Assembly (NCBI RefSeq): GCF_029531655.1
Contig: NZ_JANRMI010000007.1
Span: 48,757-112,756 of the forward strand
DNA length: 64,000 nt
Reading direction: 5' to 3'
Source: Bdellovibrio svalbardensis
GTDB taxonomy: Bacteria > Bdellovibrionota > Bdellovibrionia > Bdellovibrionales > Bdellovibrionaceae
The position numbers and the translations under genes were made by a program. Position 1 is the stretch's first letter. The number at the start of each line of letters is the position of its first letter. The notes beneath the pieces are model-generated. The model worked only from the letters and a program-made list of their open reading frames with translations, had not been told where the DNA came from and did no database searches. Below, piece by piece: positions 1-8,132 of this stretch.

Positions 1-36
1 GCTGATTTTAAGTCCATTCCCTCTCAGGAGTTTAAT

Positions 37-756
37 ATGTCGATGAATCTAGCAGAAAAAACTTGGCCTCAGATCGAAGAATATCTAAAAAGCAGTAAGC
101 ACATTATCGTCCCGGTCGGATCCACAGAACAACACGGGCCTACGGGTTTGATTGGTATTGATTTTCTATCTGCCTGGGAAATTGCGAAGGTGGTTGGAGA
201 GAAAACCAACACCCTGGTCGCCCCGCCATTGTGTTTCGGTATGGCTGTGCATCATATGGCTTTCCCTGGCACGATCACCCTCAGTCCTCTTACATATGTT
301 CAGGTCGTCACTGAAATCATCCAAAGCTTAGCTAAGAATGGCTTCAGGAAGTTCACCTTTATTAACGGCCACGGCGGCAATATCGCGCCTCTGACGACGG
401 CCTTCTGCCAAGCTCAGCAAAATGACGAAAATTACGACATCAAGCTTTTCAACTGGTGGCATCTTCCGGAAGTAACAGCTTATGAAAGTAAAAACTTCGG
501 CAACGAGAATGGCTTCCACGCGACTTGCGGAGAAATTTCAGTGACCATGTTCACACATCCCGACGCGTATAAAAATGTCCCCAAAATGGATTTTAAGCCC
601 ACTCCGGAACGCCCTCATTGGCCGATGTCGCCCAAAGAGTTTCGTTTGACATTCTCGGATGGAAGGATGGGATCAAATCCTGCTCTTTGCTCTGAAGAAC
701 ATGGGAAAATGCTGTTTAATTTAGCAGTTGACTCAATTTGTCAAAAGTTAGAGTAG
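37..756 (+). CDS. Creatininase-family amidohydrolase
   Basis: A 239-aa metal-dependent hydrolase of the creatininase/creatinine amidohydrolase family, normal in length for the family. It shows the hallmark GSTEQHGP motif (residues 28-35) and FINGHGGN (about 108-115), which supply metal ligands. The ATG is preceded by a CAGGAG ribosome site about 6 nt upstream. It is the first complete gene of a same-strand run ending in tryptophan 2,3-dioxygenase. Members act on creatinine, formamides or cyclic amides, so the substrate cannot be read from the sequence. A role in opening an amide bond of a tryptophan or histidine catabolite is inferred from context only. No signal peptide is seen, so it should be cytoplasmic. 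Confidence 0.85.
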   Translation: MSMNLAEKTWPQIEEYLKSSKHIIVPVGSTEQHGPTGLIGIDFLSAWEIAKVVGEKTNTLVAPPLCFGMAVHHMAFPGTITLSPLTYVQVVTEIIQSLAKNGFRKFTFINGHGGNIAPLTTAFCQAQQNDENYDIKLFNWWHLPEVTAYESKNFGNENGFHATCGEISVTMFTHPDAYKNVPKMDFKPTPERPHWPMSPKEFRLTFSDGRMGSNPALCSEEHGKMLFNLAVDSICQKLE

Positions 757-800
757 CTTTACTATTGACCGGGTTTCGGAGCCATGAAACAAGGTGACCC

Positions 801-1394
801 ATGCGATTATTACTTTTCGTCCTCACCTTTGTTTCATCAACATTGGCCGTTGCAGTGCAACCGGTTTCAGGCACTATCGAAAGAAAAGGCCAAGACATCC
901 TCTTGCAGTCTAACGATGCATGCTCTTACTATCGCATCGAAACAAAAAATAGCGACGCTCAAGCAGCTCTAGAAAAACTTTCTCCCGGTGATTCTCTCAC
1001 AGCCTCAGGCCTCATTGATAAAGTAGCTTGTGTTGCCGTTGTTGAAAGCGTCGACTATGTGGGCTTGAAGAGAATGCTTGGCACCTGGCTCAGCAAAGAA
1101 GGCTTGATCGCCGTTCACGACTTCAACACATTATTCTTCTATCCGCAGACAAAAACAGACTTCAAACGCGTTTTTGAAAAGCCCGCTGATTTTACTATCG
1201 GCAAATCTATTCGCTACAAATACAGCGTCACGCCTTCTGAAGGAAAAGAATGGGTGATGTTCCTTTCTGATGCGAAAAGCACGACATTTGCGACTATCCA
1301 GTTCAGCAAAGAAGTGGCCATCATGAAGCTCTACGACTCTGATAGCGGTGCTGTGACTAAGACATTGATTCTTACTCGCAACAGGAGCCTCTAA
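801..1394 (+). CDS. Exported protein of unknown function
   Basis: A 197-aa protein with a clear Sec signal peptide (basic MR start, then a leucine/valine-rich core of about 15 residues, cleavage probably after VAVA). The mature part has alternating beta-like stretches and no motif I recognise. An AAGGTGA ribosome site lies 5 nt before the ATG. The gene is 44 nt after the creatininase gene and ends 4 nt before the arginase-family gene, so it is very likely cotranscribed with the catabolic genes although nothing in it suggests catalysis. A periplasmic location is inferred from the signal peptide. Confidence 0.7.
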   Translation: MRLLLFVLTFVSSTLAVAVQPVSGTIERKGQDILLQSNDACSYYRIETKNSDAQAALEKLSPGDSLTASGLIDKVACVAVVESVDYVGLKRMLGTWLSKEGLIAVHDFNTLFFYPQTKTDFKRVFEKPADFTIGKSIRYKYSVTPSEGKEWVMFLSDAKSTTFATIQFSKEVAIMKLYDSDSGAVTKTLILTRNRSL

Positions 1395-1398
1395 AGTA

Positions 1399-2361
1399 AT
1401 GAGCTGGCTACATCCCATCGACAAGCATCTTCTTTTCACCAAAAACGATAAAGAAGATCCTCGACTTGGTGAATGCGTACAGCTTCTTGCTCAAGGCGAC
1501 CTAGATCCTTCCAACAAACAATTCGCTGACATTGATTTTGCTATTCTGGGATATCCAGATGATGAAGGCATCGCTCTCAATGGCGGTCGCGTGGGTGCCC
1601 AGGTGGCTCCCAAAGAGATCCGTACTTATCTTTATAAAATGACTCCGCATCTTGAGAGCACTCGTTTGCCGAAGATTCTGGATTTGGGTGACCTGGATAA
1701 AGAAAATCCCCTGGCCGAGCGCCATGAAAAAGGTCGCGAACTCATTCGTCACCTGGCCAAGAACAACAAGCATTGGGTTTCGTTTGGTGGCGGTCATGAT
1801 TATGGCTACTGCGATAGCACGGGCTTTCTAGACGCCCATCCCCATGACGCCGTGGTGATTAATTTCGACGCCCATATGGATGTACGCCCGACAGACAAAG
1901 GCTTCAACTCTGGAACCCCTTTTCACCGCCTGCTCACTGAATTTTCCGATAAAGTCGATTTCGCTGAAGTTGGCATTCAAAATCAATGCAACAGTCGTTA
2001 TCACATCGAATGGGCAAAGAAACATCGCGCTTCGGTATTCACTTTAGATCAAGTGAATGAGCAAGGTCTCCAATCATTGCTGCAAAACTATCTCAAGGGT
2101 AAAGAGAAAAAGAAGATCTTCCTGAGTGTCGATATTGATGCCTTCACTTCGAATGAAGCCCCCGGTTGCAGTCAATCCTGGACTACAGGCCTTTTCACCA
2201 AAGAGTTCCTCAACAGCCTGCATTGGTTGATTCAAAATTTCAACGTGCGTGGCCTTGGTATCTACGAAGTCTCTCCTCCTTTGGATCAAGACAAACGCAC
2301 TTGCAAATTAGCAGCCTTACTCGCTCACAATTTTATCTTCGCCACTCTTAACAAGGCCTAA
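1399..2361 (+). CDS. Arginase/formiminoglutamase-family hydrolase
   Basis: A 320-aa ureohydrolase-superfamily enzyme. The three binuclear manganese motifs are present: GGGH (130-133), DAHMD (157-161) and SVDIDAF (D245 and D247). The first is GGGHD rather than the common GGDHS, which points to the formimidoylglutamase (HutG-like) side of the family rather than true arginase. No histidine-utilisation genes are visible beside it. It starts 4 nt after the preceding gene and is followed 2 nt later by the threonine-aldolase-like gene, so it is operonic. The substrate may be formiminoglutamate or another guanidino or formamido compound. Family certain, substrate open. Confidence 0.85.
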   Translation: MSWLHPIDKHLLFTKNDKEDPRLGECVQLLAQGDLDPSNKQFADIDFAILGYPDDEGIALNGGRVGAQVAPKEIRTYLYKMTPHLESTRLPKILDLGDLDKENPLAERHEKGRELIRHLAKNNKHWVSFGGGHDYGYCDSTGFLDAHPHDAVVINFDAHMDVRPTDKGFNSGTPFHRLLTEFSDKVDFAEVGIQNQCNSRYHIEWAKKHRASVFTLDQVNEQGLQSLLQNYLKGKEKKKIFLSVDIDAFTSNEAPGCSQSWTTGLFTKEFLNSLHWLIQNFNVRGLGIYEVSPPLDQDKRTCKLAALLAHNFIFATLNKA

Positions 2362-2363
2362 TT

Positions 2364-3407
2364 ATGAAACGCGGTTTCGGCAGCGACAACCATGCGGGTG
2401 TCCATCCCAAAATCCTGGAGTCCATTGCTCTGGCCAATATCGAACATGCACCCTCTTACGGGACTGATGATTGGACCGAGGCTGCAATCAAGGAGTTTCG
2501 CAAACAATTCGGTACTGAGGCTCAGGTCTTTTTTGTATTCAATGGCACTGCCGCGAACGTTACGGCTTTGCGAGCTCTCACTCGCCCTTATCAATCTGTC
2601 TTTTGTTCTGATGTTGCCCATATCAATGTTGACGAATGTGGCGCTCCCGAACAAATGGCCGGATGCAAACTGATCCCGCTGCCTTCTCGAAATGGGAAGA
2701 TCTCCGTGGAGGAGCTGGAAAAGGCTTTTATCCGCAGAGGCGATCAGCACTATTCACAAACTCAAGTTCTGAGCCTCACTCAACCCACCGAACTTGGTAC
2801 GACTTACTCCATAGAAGAACTCACAGGCTTAATCACTTGGGCAAAGAGCAAAAAACTCTATGTCCATATTGATGGATCACGCCTGGCTAACGCTGCTATT
2901 CACTTAAACAAATCTTTCAAGGAATTCACCACTGATTTAGGTGTGGATGTCGTCTCTTTCGGTGGCACCAAGAATGGTCTTTTAATGGGTGAGGCTGTGA
3001 TCTTTTTAAACAAATCCCTGGCCCACGACTTTAAATACATCCGCAAACAAAGCAGTCAACTTCCCTCGAAGTCACGCTTCATTGCCTGTCAGTTCACGGC
3101 TTATTTCCAGAATGATCTTTGGAAAGAAATTGCCGGAAACTCTCTACAGCGTGCGCAGGAATTGTATGAAGCCGTTCGCGAAATCCCTCAGATCACCGTC
3201 AGAGAAAAACCTCAAAGCAACGCTGTCTTCGCTAAGATTCCCTCAGCATGGGTGAAAAGCCTGCGTGAAAAGTACTTCTTTTATGTTTGGGATGAAAACA
3301 CCTTTGAATGCCGCTGGATGACCTCTTGGGACACCAAGAGTGAAGACATCCAGGGCTTCGCACAAGCTCTTAAAGAACATGTCCACCCTCCGGCTTCGCC
3401 GAAATAG
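2364..3407 (+). CDS. Low-specificity L-threonine aldolase-like PLP enzyme
   Basis: A 347-aa fold-type I PLP enzyme of the beta-eliminating lyase/threonine aldolase family. The SDNHAGVHP start, HIDGSRL (D170 pairs with the PLP nitrogen) and SFGGTKNG with the Schiff-base Lys203 are all typical. Threonine aldolase splits L-threonine or allo-threonine to glycine and acetaldehyde. The ATG lies 2 nt after the previous stop, within one operon. Since the next gene makes N-formylkynurenine, a retro-aldol or kynureninase-like role on a tryptophan catabolite is conceivable but only inferred. Kynureninase itself belongs to another PLP subfamily and is not seen here. Confidence 0.85.
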   Translation: MKRGFGSDNHAGVHPKILESIALANIEHAPSYGTDDWTEAAIKEFRKQFGTEAQVFFVFNGTAANVTALRALTRPYQSVFCSDVAHINVDECGAPEQMAGCKLIPLPSRNGKISVEELEKAFIRRGDQHYSQTQVLSLTQPTELGTTYSIEELTGLITWAKSKKLYVHIDGSRLANAAIHLNKSFKEFTTDLGVDVVSFGGTKNGLLMGEAVIFLNKSLAHDFKYIRKQSSQLPSKSRFIACQFTAYFQNDLWKEIAGNSLQRAQELYEAVREIPQITVREKPQSNAVFAKIPSAWVKSLREKYFFYVWDENTFECRWMTSWDTKSEDIQGFAQALKEHVHPPASPK

Positions 3408-3416
3408 GAGATCACG

Positions 3417-4496
3417 ATGAAATATCCTCCAGTCCACTATCACAACTATCTGGATATCGAAAAGCTGCTCAACGCTCAACACCCTAAAAGTGTTGAGTAC
3501 CAAAAACCAGCCCACGACGAATTGCTTTTCATCATCGTTCACCAGACTTATGAGTTGTGGTTTAAGCAGATTCTTTTTGAATTGGATTCTGTTCTAAAAA
3601 CTTTCCAGCAACCACAAATCGAAGAAGAACAAATGGGCAGAGCCAGTGCTCGCCTTGAGCGCATCGTTAGCATTCTCAAGCTTATCATCGGACAAGTGGA
3701 TGTTCTGGAAACCATGACACCTCTGGATTTCCTAGATTTCCGCGACATGCTTTACCCTGCCTCGGGATTCCAAAGCTTTCAGTGGCGTCTGATTGAAACG
3801 AAGCTGGGTCTGCGTGTTGAGGATCGTCTGGCCTACAACCAGTCACCGTTTTACAAATCACTCATGGAAGACCAACAAAAGGAGATGAACGAAGTCCTCA
3901 ATCAGCAGTCCCTTTTTGATGCTGTGGAAAAATGGCTAGAGCGCACTCCGTTCTTACAAGGTGAAAACTTCAACTTCTGGGATACCTACAAACAAGCTGT
4001 CAATCAGATGTTCCAGGACGACATCAACACCGTGAACGTCAACACTCGCCTGAACGAAGAAGAAAAAGCCAAGAATGTTAAAGGACTTCAAGAATCATTA
4101 AAAACCTTCGATGCTTTGTTTGATGAAAAAGCCTTCAACGAACTGCGCGCGCAAGGGCATTTCCGTTTAAGCTACAAAGGTCTACATGCAGCCCTGCTGA
4201 TCCAGCTCTATCGCGACCAACCGATTCTGCAAACTCCATTCAGAATCATCCGTGCTTTGCTGGATATCGACGAGACCATGACCACATGGCGCTATCGTCA
4301 CGCCTTGATGGCCTACAGAATGCTGGGACAAAAAATTGGAACGGGTGGATCGAGCGGACATAAATATTTGGCGGATGCCACTTCGAAGCATAAGATCTTC
4401 ACAGACTTCTTCAATTTAACGACATTCTTTATTCCACGTTCAAAAGTTCCCACTCTTCCGAAATCAATTTCGGATCGCATGAGTTTTCACTACTAA
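3417..4496 (+). CDS. kynA: Tryptophan 2,3-dioxygenase
   Basis: Haem enzyme that opens the indole ring of L-tryptophan with O2 to give N-formylkynurenine, the first step of the kynurenine pathway. Diagnostic segments are HQTYELWFKQ (42-51), FQSFQWRLIE, TWRYRH with the probable haem-ligand His near 295, and GTGGSSGHKYL at 308-318, the substrate-carboxylate loop. At 359 aa it is longer than the roughly 300-aa short bacterial enzymes. TAGGAGATC precedes the ATG. It is the last gene of the run and is followed at once by a strong hairpin terminator. No canonical kynurenine formamidase or kynureninase is in the window. Confidence 0.95.
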   Translation: MKYPPVHYHNYLDIEKLLNAQHPKSVEYQKPAHDELLFIIVHQTYELWFKQILFELDSVLKTFQQPQIEEEQMGRASARLERIVSILKLIIGQVDVLETMTPLDFLDFRDMLYPASGFQSFQWRLIETKLGLRVEDRLAYNQSPFYKSLMEDQQKEMNEVLNQQSLFDAVEKWLERTPFLQGENFNFWDTYKQAVNQMFQDDINTVNVNTRLNEEEKAKNVKGLQESLKTFDALFDEKAFNELRAQGHFRLSYKGLHAALLIQLYRDQPILQTPFRIIRALLDIDETMTTWRYRHALMAYRMLGQKIGTGGSSGHKYLADATSKHKIFTDFFNLTTFFIPRSKVPTLPKSISDRMSFHY

Positions 4497-4508
4497 ATGA
4501 ATCAATCT

Positions 4509-4543
4509 AAAACGACTCTCTTCGCAAAGAAGAGAGTCGTTTT
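4509..4543. terminator. Bidirectional terminator between kynA and ppk2
   Basis: A perfect 15-bp inverted repeat (4509-4523 with 4529-4543) around a 5-nt loop, with AAAA on the left and TTTT on the right. It can therefore end transcription from both convergent genes. It lies 13 nt after the kynA stop. Confidence 0.85.
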
Positions 4544-4545
4544 AA

Positions 4546-5514
4546 TTAATACGCGTCTGGAACAAGTTTAAACTTGCTCTCATCCCCCACGCGATTCTTG
4601 ATCTTTCTTTTTGGAAGCCTTATTTCCTCTTGCGGAACTTTTTTATAGGGAATCTGCTCAAGAATATGTTTGAGCACATTCAATCGCACGCGCATCTTAT
4701 CTTCGGAAACAGCAACATACCAGGGGGCCCAGGACGTATCTGAGGCTGCAAGCATCTCATCCCGGGCTTTCGTAAACTCATCCCACAATTTAAATGATTT
4801 CACATCCATGGGGGAAAGTTTCCAGATTTTGCGCCCATCATGAATGCGATCTTCAAGTCTTCGTTCCTGTTCTTCCGGACTAACCTCCAGCCAGTACTTC
4901 AAAAGAATAATTCCGGAATCCACCATGGCTCGTTCCACGAGTGGAGCCATCTTAAGAAAATGCTCCACTTGTTCTTTCGTACAAAAACCCATCACCCTAT
5001 CCACGCCAGCCCGATTGTACCAGCTGCGATCAAAAATCACGACTTCCCCAGCGGATGGAAGATGAGAGACATAGCGCTGAAGATACATCTGACTTTTTTC
5101 CCTTTCTGTAGGGGCCGGAAGGGCCACCACACGAAACACTCGGGGACTGACTCGCTCGGTAAGAGCCTTAATGGTTCCTCCTTTGCCGGCGCCATCTCTT
5201 CCCTCAAAAAGAATGCAAACTTTCAAACCTTTATATACAACCCATTGCTGGAGCTTAACCAATTCAACATGGAGCTTCCTTATTTCCTTTTCATAAATCT
5301 TATTGCTGATTTTTTCTTTTTCAGTTTCCTTAACAGATTCTTTCGCATCTCTTTTAGCCGTGTCCTGCGAGGAGGTTTTTTTCTTTTCTCTCACAGTCTT
5401 TTTCAAAACCTTTTTTGTTTTGGATGTTCGGTCATTACTCATATCGATATTCATATCCATCCCCATGCTATGATCTTTCGAATCTAACTCTTCTATTTTA
5501 GACGCTACGGCCAT
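4546..5514 (-). CDS. ppk2: Polyphosphate kinase 2 family protein
   Basis: A 322-aa PPK2-family kinase that moves phosphate between polyphosphate and nucleoside di- or monophosphates. Walker A is GRDGAGKGG and the Walker B-like lid segment is FDRSWYNRAG; the domain spans roughly residues 75-305. The first 75 residues are very rich in Lys, Glu and Ser with several Met (possible later starts) and look disordered, an extension not needed for the fold. It converges on kynA and diverges from the SulP transporter, so the two divergent genes may share a control region. Whether it prefers ADP, GDP or AMP cannot be told by eye. Confidence 0.9.
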   Translation of the reverse strand: MAVASKIEELDSKDHSMGMDMNIDMSNDRTSKTKKVLKKTVREKKKTSSQDTAKRDAKESVKETEKEKISNKIYEKEIRKLHVELVKLQQWVVYKGLKVCILFEGRDGAGKGGTIKALTERVSPRVFRVVALPAPTEREKSQMYLQRYVSHLPSAGEVVIFDRSWYNRAGVDRVMGFCTKEQVEHFLKMAPLVERAMVDSGIILLKYWLEVSPEEQERRLEDRIHDGRKIWKLSPMDVKSFKLWDEFTKARDEMLAASDTSWAPWYVAVSEDKMRVRLNVLKHILEQIPYKKVPQEEIRLPKRKIKNRVGDESKFKLVPDAY

Positions 5515-5628
5515 ACTTCAGTAACCAAGATGCTCCATCATATGCCATCTTACAGCTCACTTACCGCGGTCAAAATGCACAAGCCCGACACTTTCAAATA
5601 TTCAGCAGCCTGTAGTACCTTAAATTCT

Positions 5629-7323
5629 ATGGCTCAAATAACGGCATCCTCGAAAAAGCAAAGTTTGCGGCAGGACATATTTGCCGGATTGACCGCTGCT
5701 ACGGTCATCATCCCCAAGGCCATGGCCTATGCCACTGTGGCAGGACTTACAGTCTCTGTCGGTCTCTATACAGCTCTCGTTCCGTTGTTGGTCTATGCAG
5801 TTTTGGGAACCTCCCGAGTTCTCAGCGTCACCTCTACAACAACGCTCGGCATTCTGACTGCGGCCGAGGTCACACAACTTGTTCCCGATGGAGATTTAAG
5901 CAAGGTCTTTGCGGTTGCGACGACCCTCACGATTCTCGTCGGAGTCTTTTTGTTGATAGCCGCAATATTGCGCTTTGGATTCATCGCCAATTTTATTTCG
6001 ACCCCGGTTCTTATTGGTTTCAAGGCAGGCATTGGTCTTGTCATTGTTCTGGATCAAGCTCCGAAACTTCTAGGGCTCCACATTGCCAAGCAAGGCTTCT
6101 TTCAAGATGCGGCAAGTCTGGTAACACATTTGCCGGATTATTCCTTGATGAGCCTTCTCGTGGCGTCAGGGACATTTTTATTATTTTTTCTTCTGAAGAA
6201 ATTTGCTCCGCAATCACCCGTATCACTCATTGTGGTGGCAAGTAGCATTTTAGCTTCGTGGCTTTTAAATCTACAAAGTTCAGGCGTCGCCATCGTAGGC
6301 CAAATCCCTCAAGGACTGCCGCCGCTCACCCTGCCGGATCTTTCCTTGATCCAAAGCCTTATTCCGGGTGCCTTGGGAATCGCGCTTATGAGTTTCACCG
6401 AAAGCATCGCCGTGGCCCGCGCTTTTCACAAAACGGGAGAGCCACCCATCAATTCCAATCGCGAGCTGATCGCCACTGGAGCCGCCAATGCCATCGGCGG
6501 CCTCTTTGGGGCCATGCCTTGCGGTGGTGGCACTTCTCAAACCGCAGTTGTCAGAGCGGCCGGGGGCAGCTCGCAAAAAACCAGCATCGTGGTCGCCCTT
6601 GCCTCTGCGGCAACCATGCTCTTGCTTGCCCCAGCTCTAGCTGTTATGCCTTACCCGACCCTCGCTGCCATTGTAATCATTTTTTCCGTTGGACTCATTG
6701 AAGTGAAAGAATTTAAGGAGGTTCGTAAAATTCGCAATATGGAATTTCGTTGGGCCCTGGGGGCATGCCTTGGCGTGCTCTTGTTTGGCACCCTCAAAGG
6801 AATAGTGATCGCCATTATCATGTCCCTTGTAGGGCTATCCAGCCAAACCGCGAATCTGCGAGTCTCAGTATTAGCCAGAAAGCGTGGAACAAATATTCTT
6901 CGCCCCTATGATCCCGAAAAACACCCTGATGATCAACTCTTTGAAAGACTCTTAATACTTCGACCCGAAGGGCGAGTTTTCTTTCTGAACGCACAAAACA
7001 TCTCTGTTCAAATAACCAACCTTCTTGCCCAATACAAACCTGATATTTTATTGATGGACATGAGTCGCGTCCCTGATCTCGAATACTCTGCTCTGAAAAT
7101 GTTTATAGACGGAGATCAGCGTTTGACCTCGCAGGGGGGTATTCAATGGTTGGCGGCGCTAAATCCCAATGTTCTGGAAGTCGTCCGCAAATCCGGCTGG
7201 GATAAAACTTTGGGTTCCCGATTGTTCTTTAATGCAGAAGTTGCCATTGATCACTATTTCAAAGTAATCAAACCCAAAGTAAATACTCCCCCATATCAAG
7301 CCCGCTCAGAACTAAACCCATAG
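5629..7323 (+). CDS. SulP-family anion transporter with STAS domain
   Basis: Inner-membrane SLC26/SulP permease, 564 aa from the chosen ATG. It opens with the family signature RQDIFAGLTAATVIIPKAMA, followed by about ten or more hydrophobic segments, and ends in a cytoplasmic STAS domain (about the last 130 residues, with LLMDMSRVPDLEYSAL). It moves sulfate, bicarbonate or another anion. An upstream in-frame ATG at 5530 would add 33 residues without a ribosome site and leave only 15 bp to ppk2, so I prefer 5629, though its ribosome site is also weak. Substrate not determinable from sequence. Confidence 0.85.
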   Translation: MAQITASSKKQSLRQDIFAGLTAATVIIPKAMAYATVAGLTVSVGLYTALVPLLVYAVLGTSRVLSVTSTTTLGILTAAEVTQLVPDGDLSKVFAVATTLTILVGVFLLIAAILRFGFIANFISTPVLIGFKAGIGLVIVLDQAPKLLGLHIAKQGFFQDAASLVTHLPDYSLMSLLVASGTFLLFFLLKKFAPQSPVSLIVVASSILASWLLNLQSSGVAIVGQIPQGLPPLTLPDLSLIQSLIPGALGIALMSFTESIAVARAFHKTGEPPINSNRELIATGAANAIGGLFGAMPCGGGTSQTAVVRAAGGSSQKTSIVVALASAATMLLLAPALAVMPYPTLAAIVIIFSVGLIEVKEFKEVRKIRNMEFRWALGACLGVLLFGTLKGIVIAIIMSLVGLSSQTANLRVSVLARKRGTNILRPYDPEKHPDDQLFERLLILRPEGRVFFLNAQNISVQITNLLAQYKPDILLMDMSRVPDLEYSALKMFIDGDQRLTSQGGIQWLAALNPNVLEVVRKSGWDKTLGSRLFFNAEVAIDHYFKVIKPKVNTPPYQARSELNP

Positions 7324-7339
7324 CTTGCCTGCGGCCTCA

Positions 7340-7918
7340 TTAGGTGGTTACCACCGCAGTTAAAAGATTTGGCGTAAAGTCTTTGCAGCCAATTTTGAAA
7401 TTCTTCTCGGCAAGAAGTTTTTCGAATTCCTCTTCCGTATAAAACTGCGTCGTAAGAGTCTTCCCGTCACTTGTCGCCTCTGTCTTAACGCCTTCACCTC
7501 TGGGAACTGCCAAAAGAAAAGGGGCCTTGTCTGGCAAAATCAAATGAATGATCCCCAGGATATGGGTTAAATCAACTTCATCTATATGATTGAATGCCAC
7601 GCCAGCCCAAACACCACTAATATCCTTGGGAATCTTTAATGAGGCGACATTCTTGATAGAGCCCTCTATGACATCAAATCCCCGGTCATGACTTTGCTTA
7701 CAAAGAGCGGCATCCTCTTCCAGACCCACTCCTTGGTATCCATGATTTTTAATCTTTTCCAAAAGATCGCCGTTACCACTGCCGACCACCAAAATGGGCT
7801 TCCTGGCATCTATTAAGGAAAAAAAATACTGCAAACTCGATCCCTGCCCGCTCGATTGACTGACCGGTTGATTCTCTGGCCCACCTTCGACCTTCTCGAC
7901 ATTTTGCTCTGGTGACAT
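7340..7918 (-). CDS. SAM-dependent methyltransferase-like protein
   Basis: A 192-aa protein with a class I methyltransferase-like core: ILVVGSGNGDLLEKI matches motif I (the SAM-binding glycine loop), GVGLEED the acidic end of beta 2, and GVWAGVAFNHID motif IV. The first 25 residues are polar, rich in Gln, Glu and Ser. It converges on the SulP gene with only 16 nt between stops. Substrate unknown; the short size and acidic, loosely conserved motifs mean it may bind SAM without being a standard enzyme. Confidence 0.65.
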   Translation of the reverse strand: MSPEQNVEKVEGGPENQPVSQSSGQGSSLQYFFSLIDARKPILVVGSGNGDLLEKIKNHGYQGVGLEEDAALCKQSHDRGFDVIEGSIKNVASLKIPKDISGVWAGVAFNHIDEVDLTHILGIIHLILPDKAPFLLAVPRGEGVKTEATSDGKTLTTQFYTEEEFEKLLAEKNFKIGCKDFTPNLLTAVVTT

Positions 7919-8046
7919 ACTCGCCCCTTTGCGAAAATATTCCGCCCTCTAGAAGGCTATTCTCGATGTAAGATACCGTCTATTTGTGTTTTACCCTGAG
8001 TGAAGCTCCACCTCGCCTCAAATTTAAAAAAAATACCGGTGCGACC

Positions 8047-8075
8047 TTGCCAAAATCCTCTTTAATCCCATATTG
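8047..8075 (+). promoter_or_regulatory. Possible htpG promoter
   Basis: TTGCCA at 8047-8052 and a TATTG-like box around 8070-8075, about 17 bp apart, upstream of htpG. The -10 match is weak and no heat-shock operator (CIRCE) is seen nearby. Confidence 0.3.
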
Positions 8076-8093
8076 ATAGGGATATTTTTAAAG

Positions 8094-8125
8094 CCCTACT
8101 CCGGCGAAGCCGGAGTGTAGACAGG
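8094..8125 (+). repeat. GAA-loop hairpin element in the htpG leader
   Basis: Stem of 8 bp (8098-8105 with 8109-8116) around a GAA triloop, followed by GTAGACAGGAG, which contains the htpG ribosome site 7 nt before the ATG. The same hairpin, with compensatory changes in the stem, recurs at 44751-44820 and 45516-45567. It is so close to the ribosome site that it could affect initiation. Confidence 0.7.
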
Positions 8126-8132
8126 AGATTAT

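Noticed and set aside
8040..8132. CIRCE or other heat-shock operator before htpG
   Set aside because: The only inverted repeat is the GAA-loop hairpin, which recurs at unrelated genes and does not match CIRCE.
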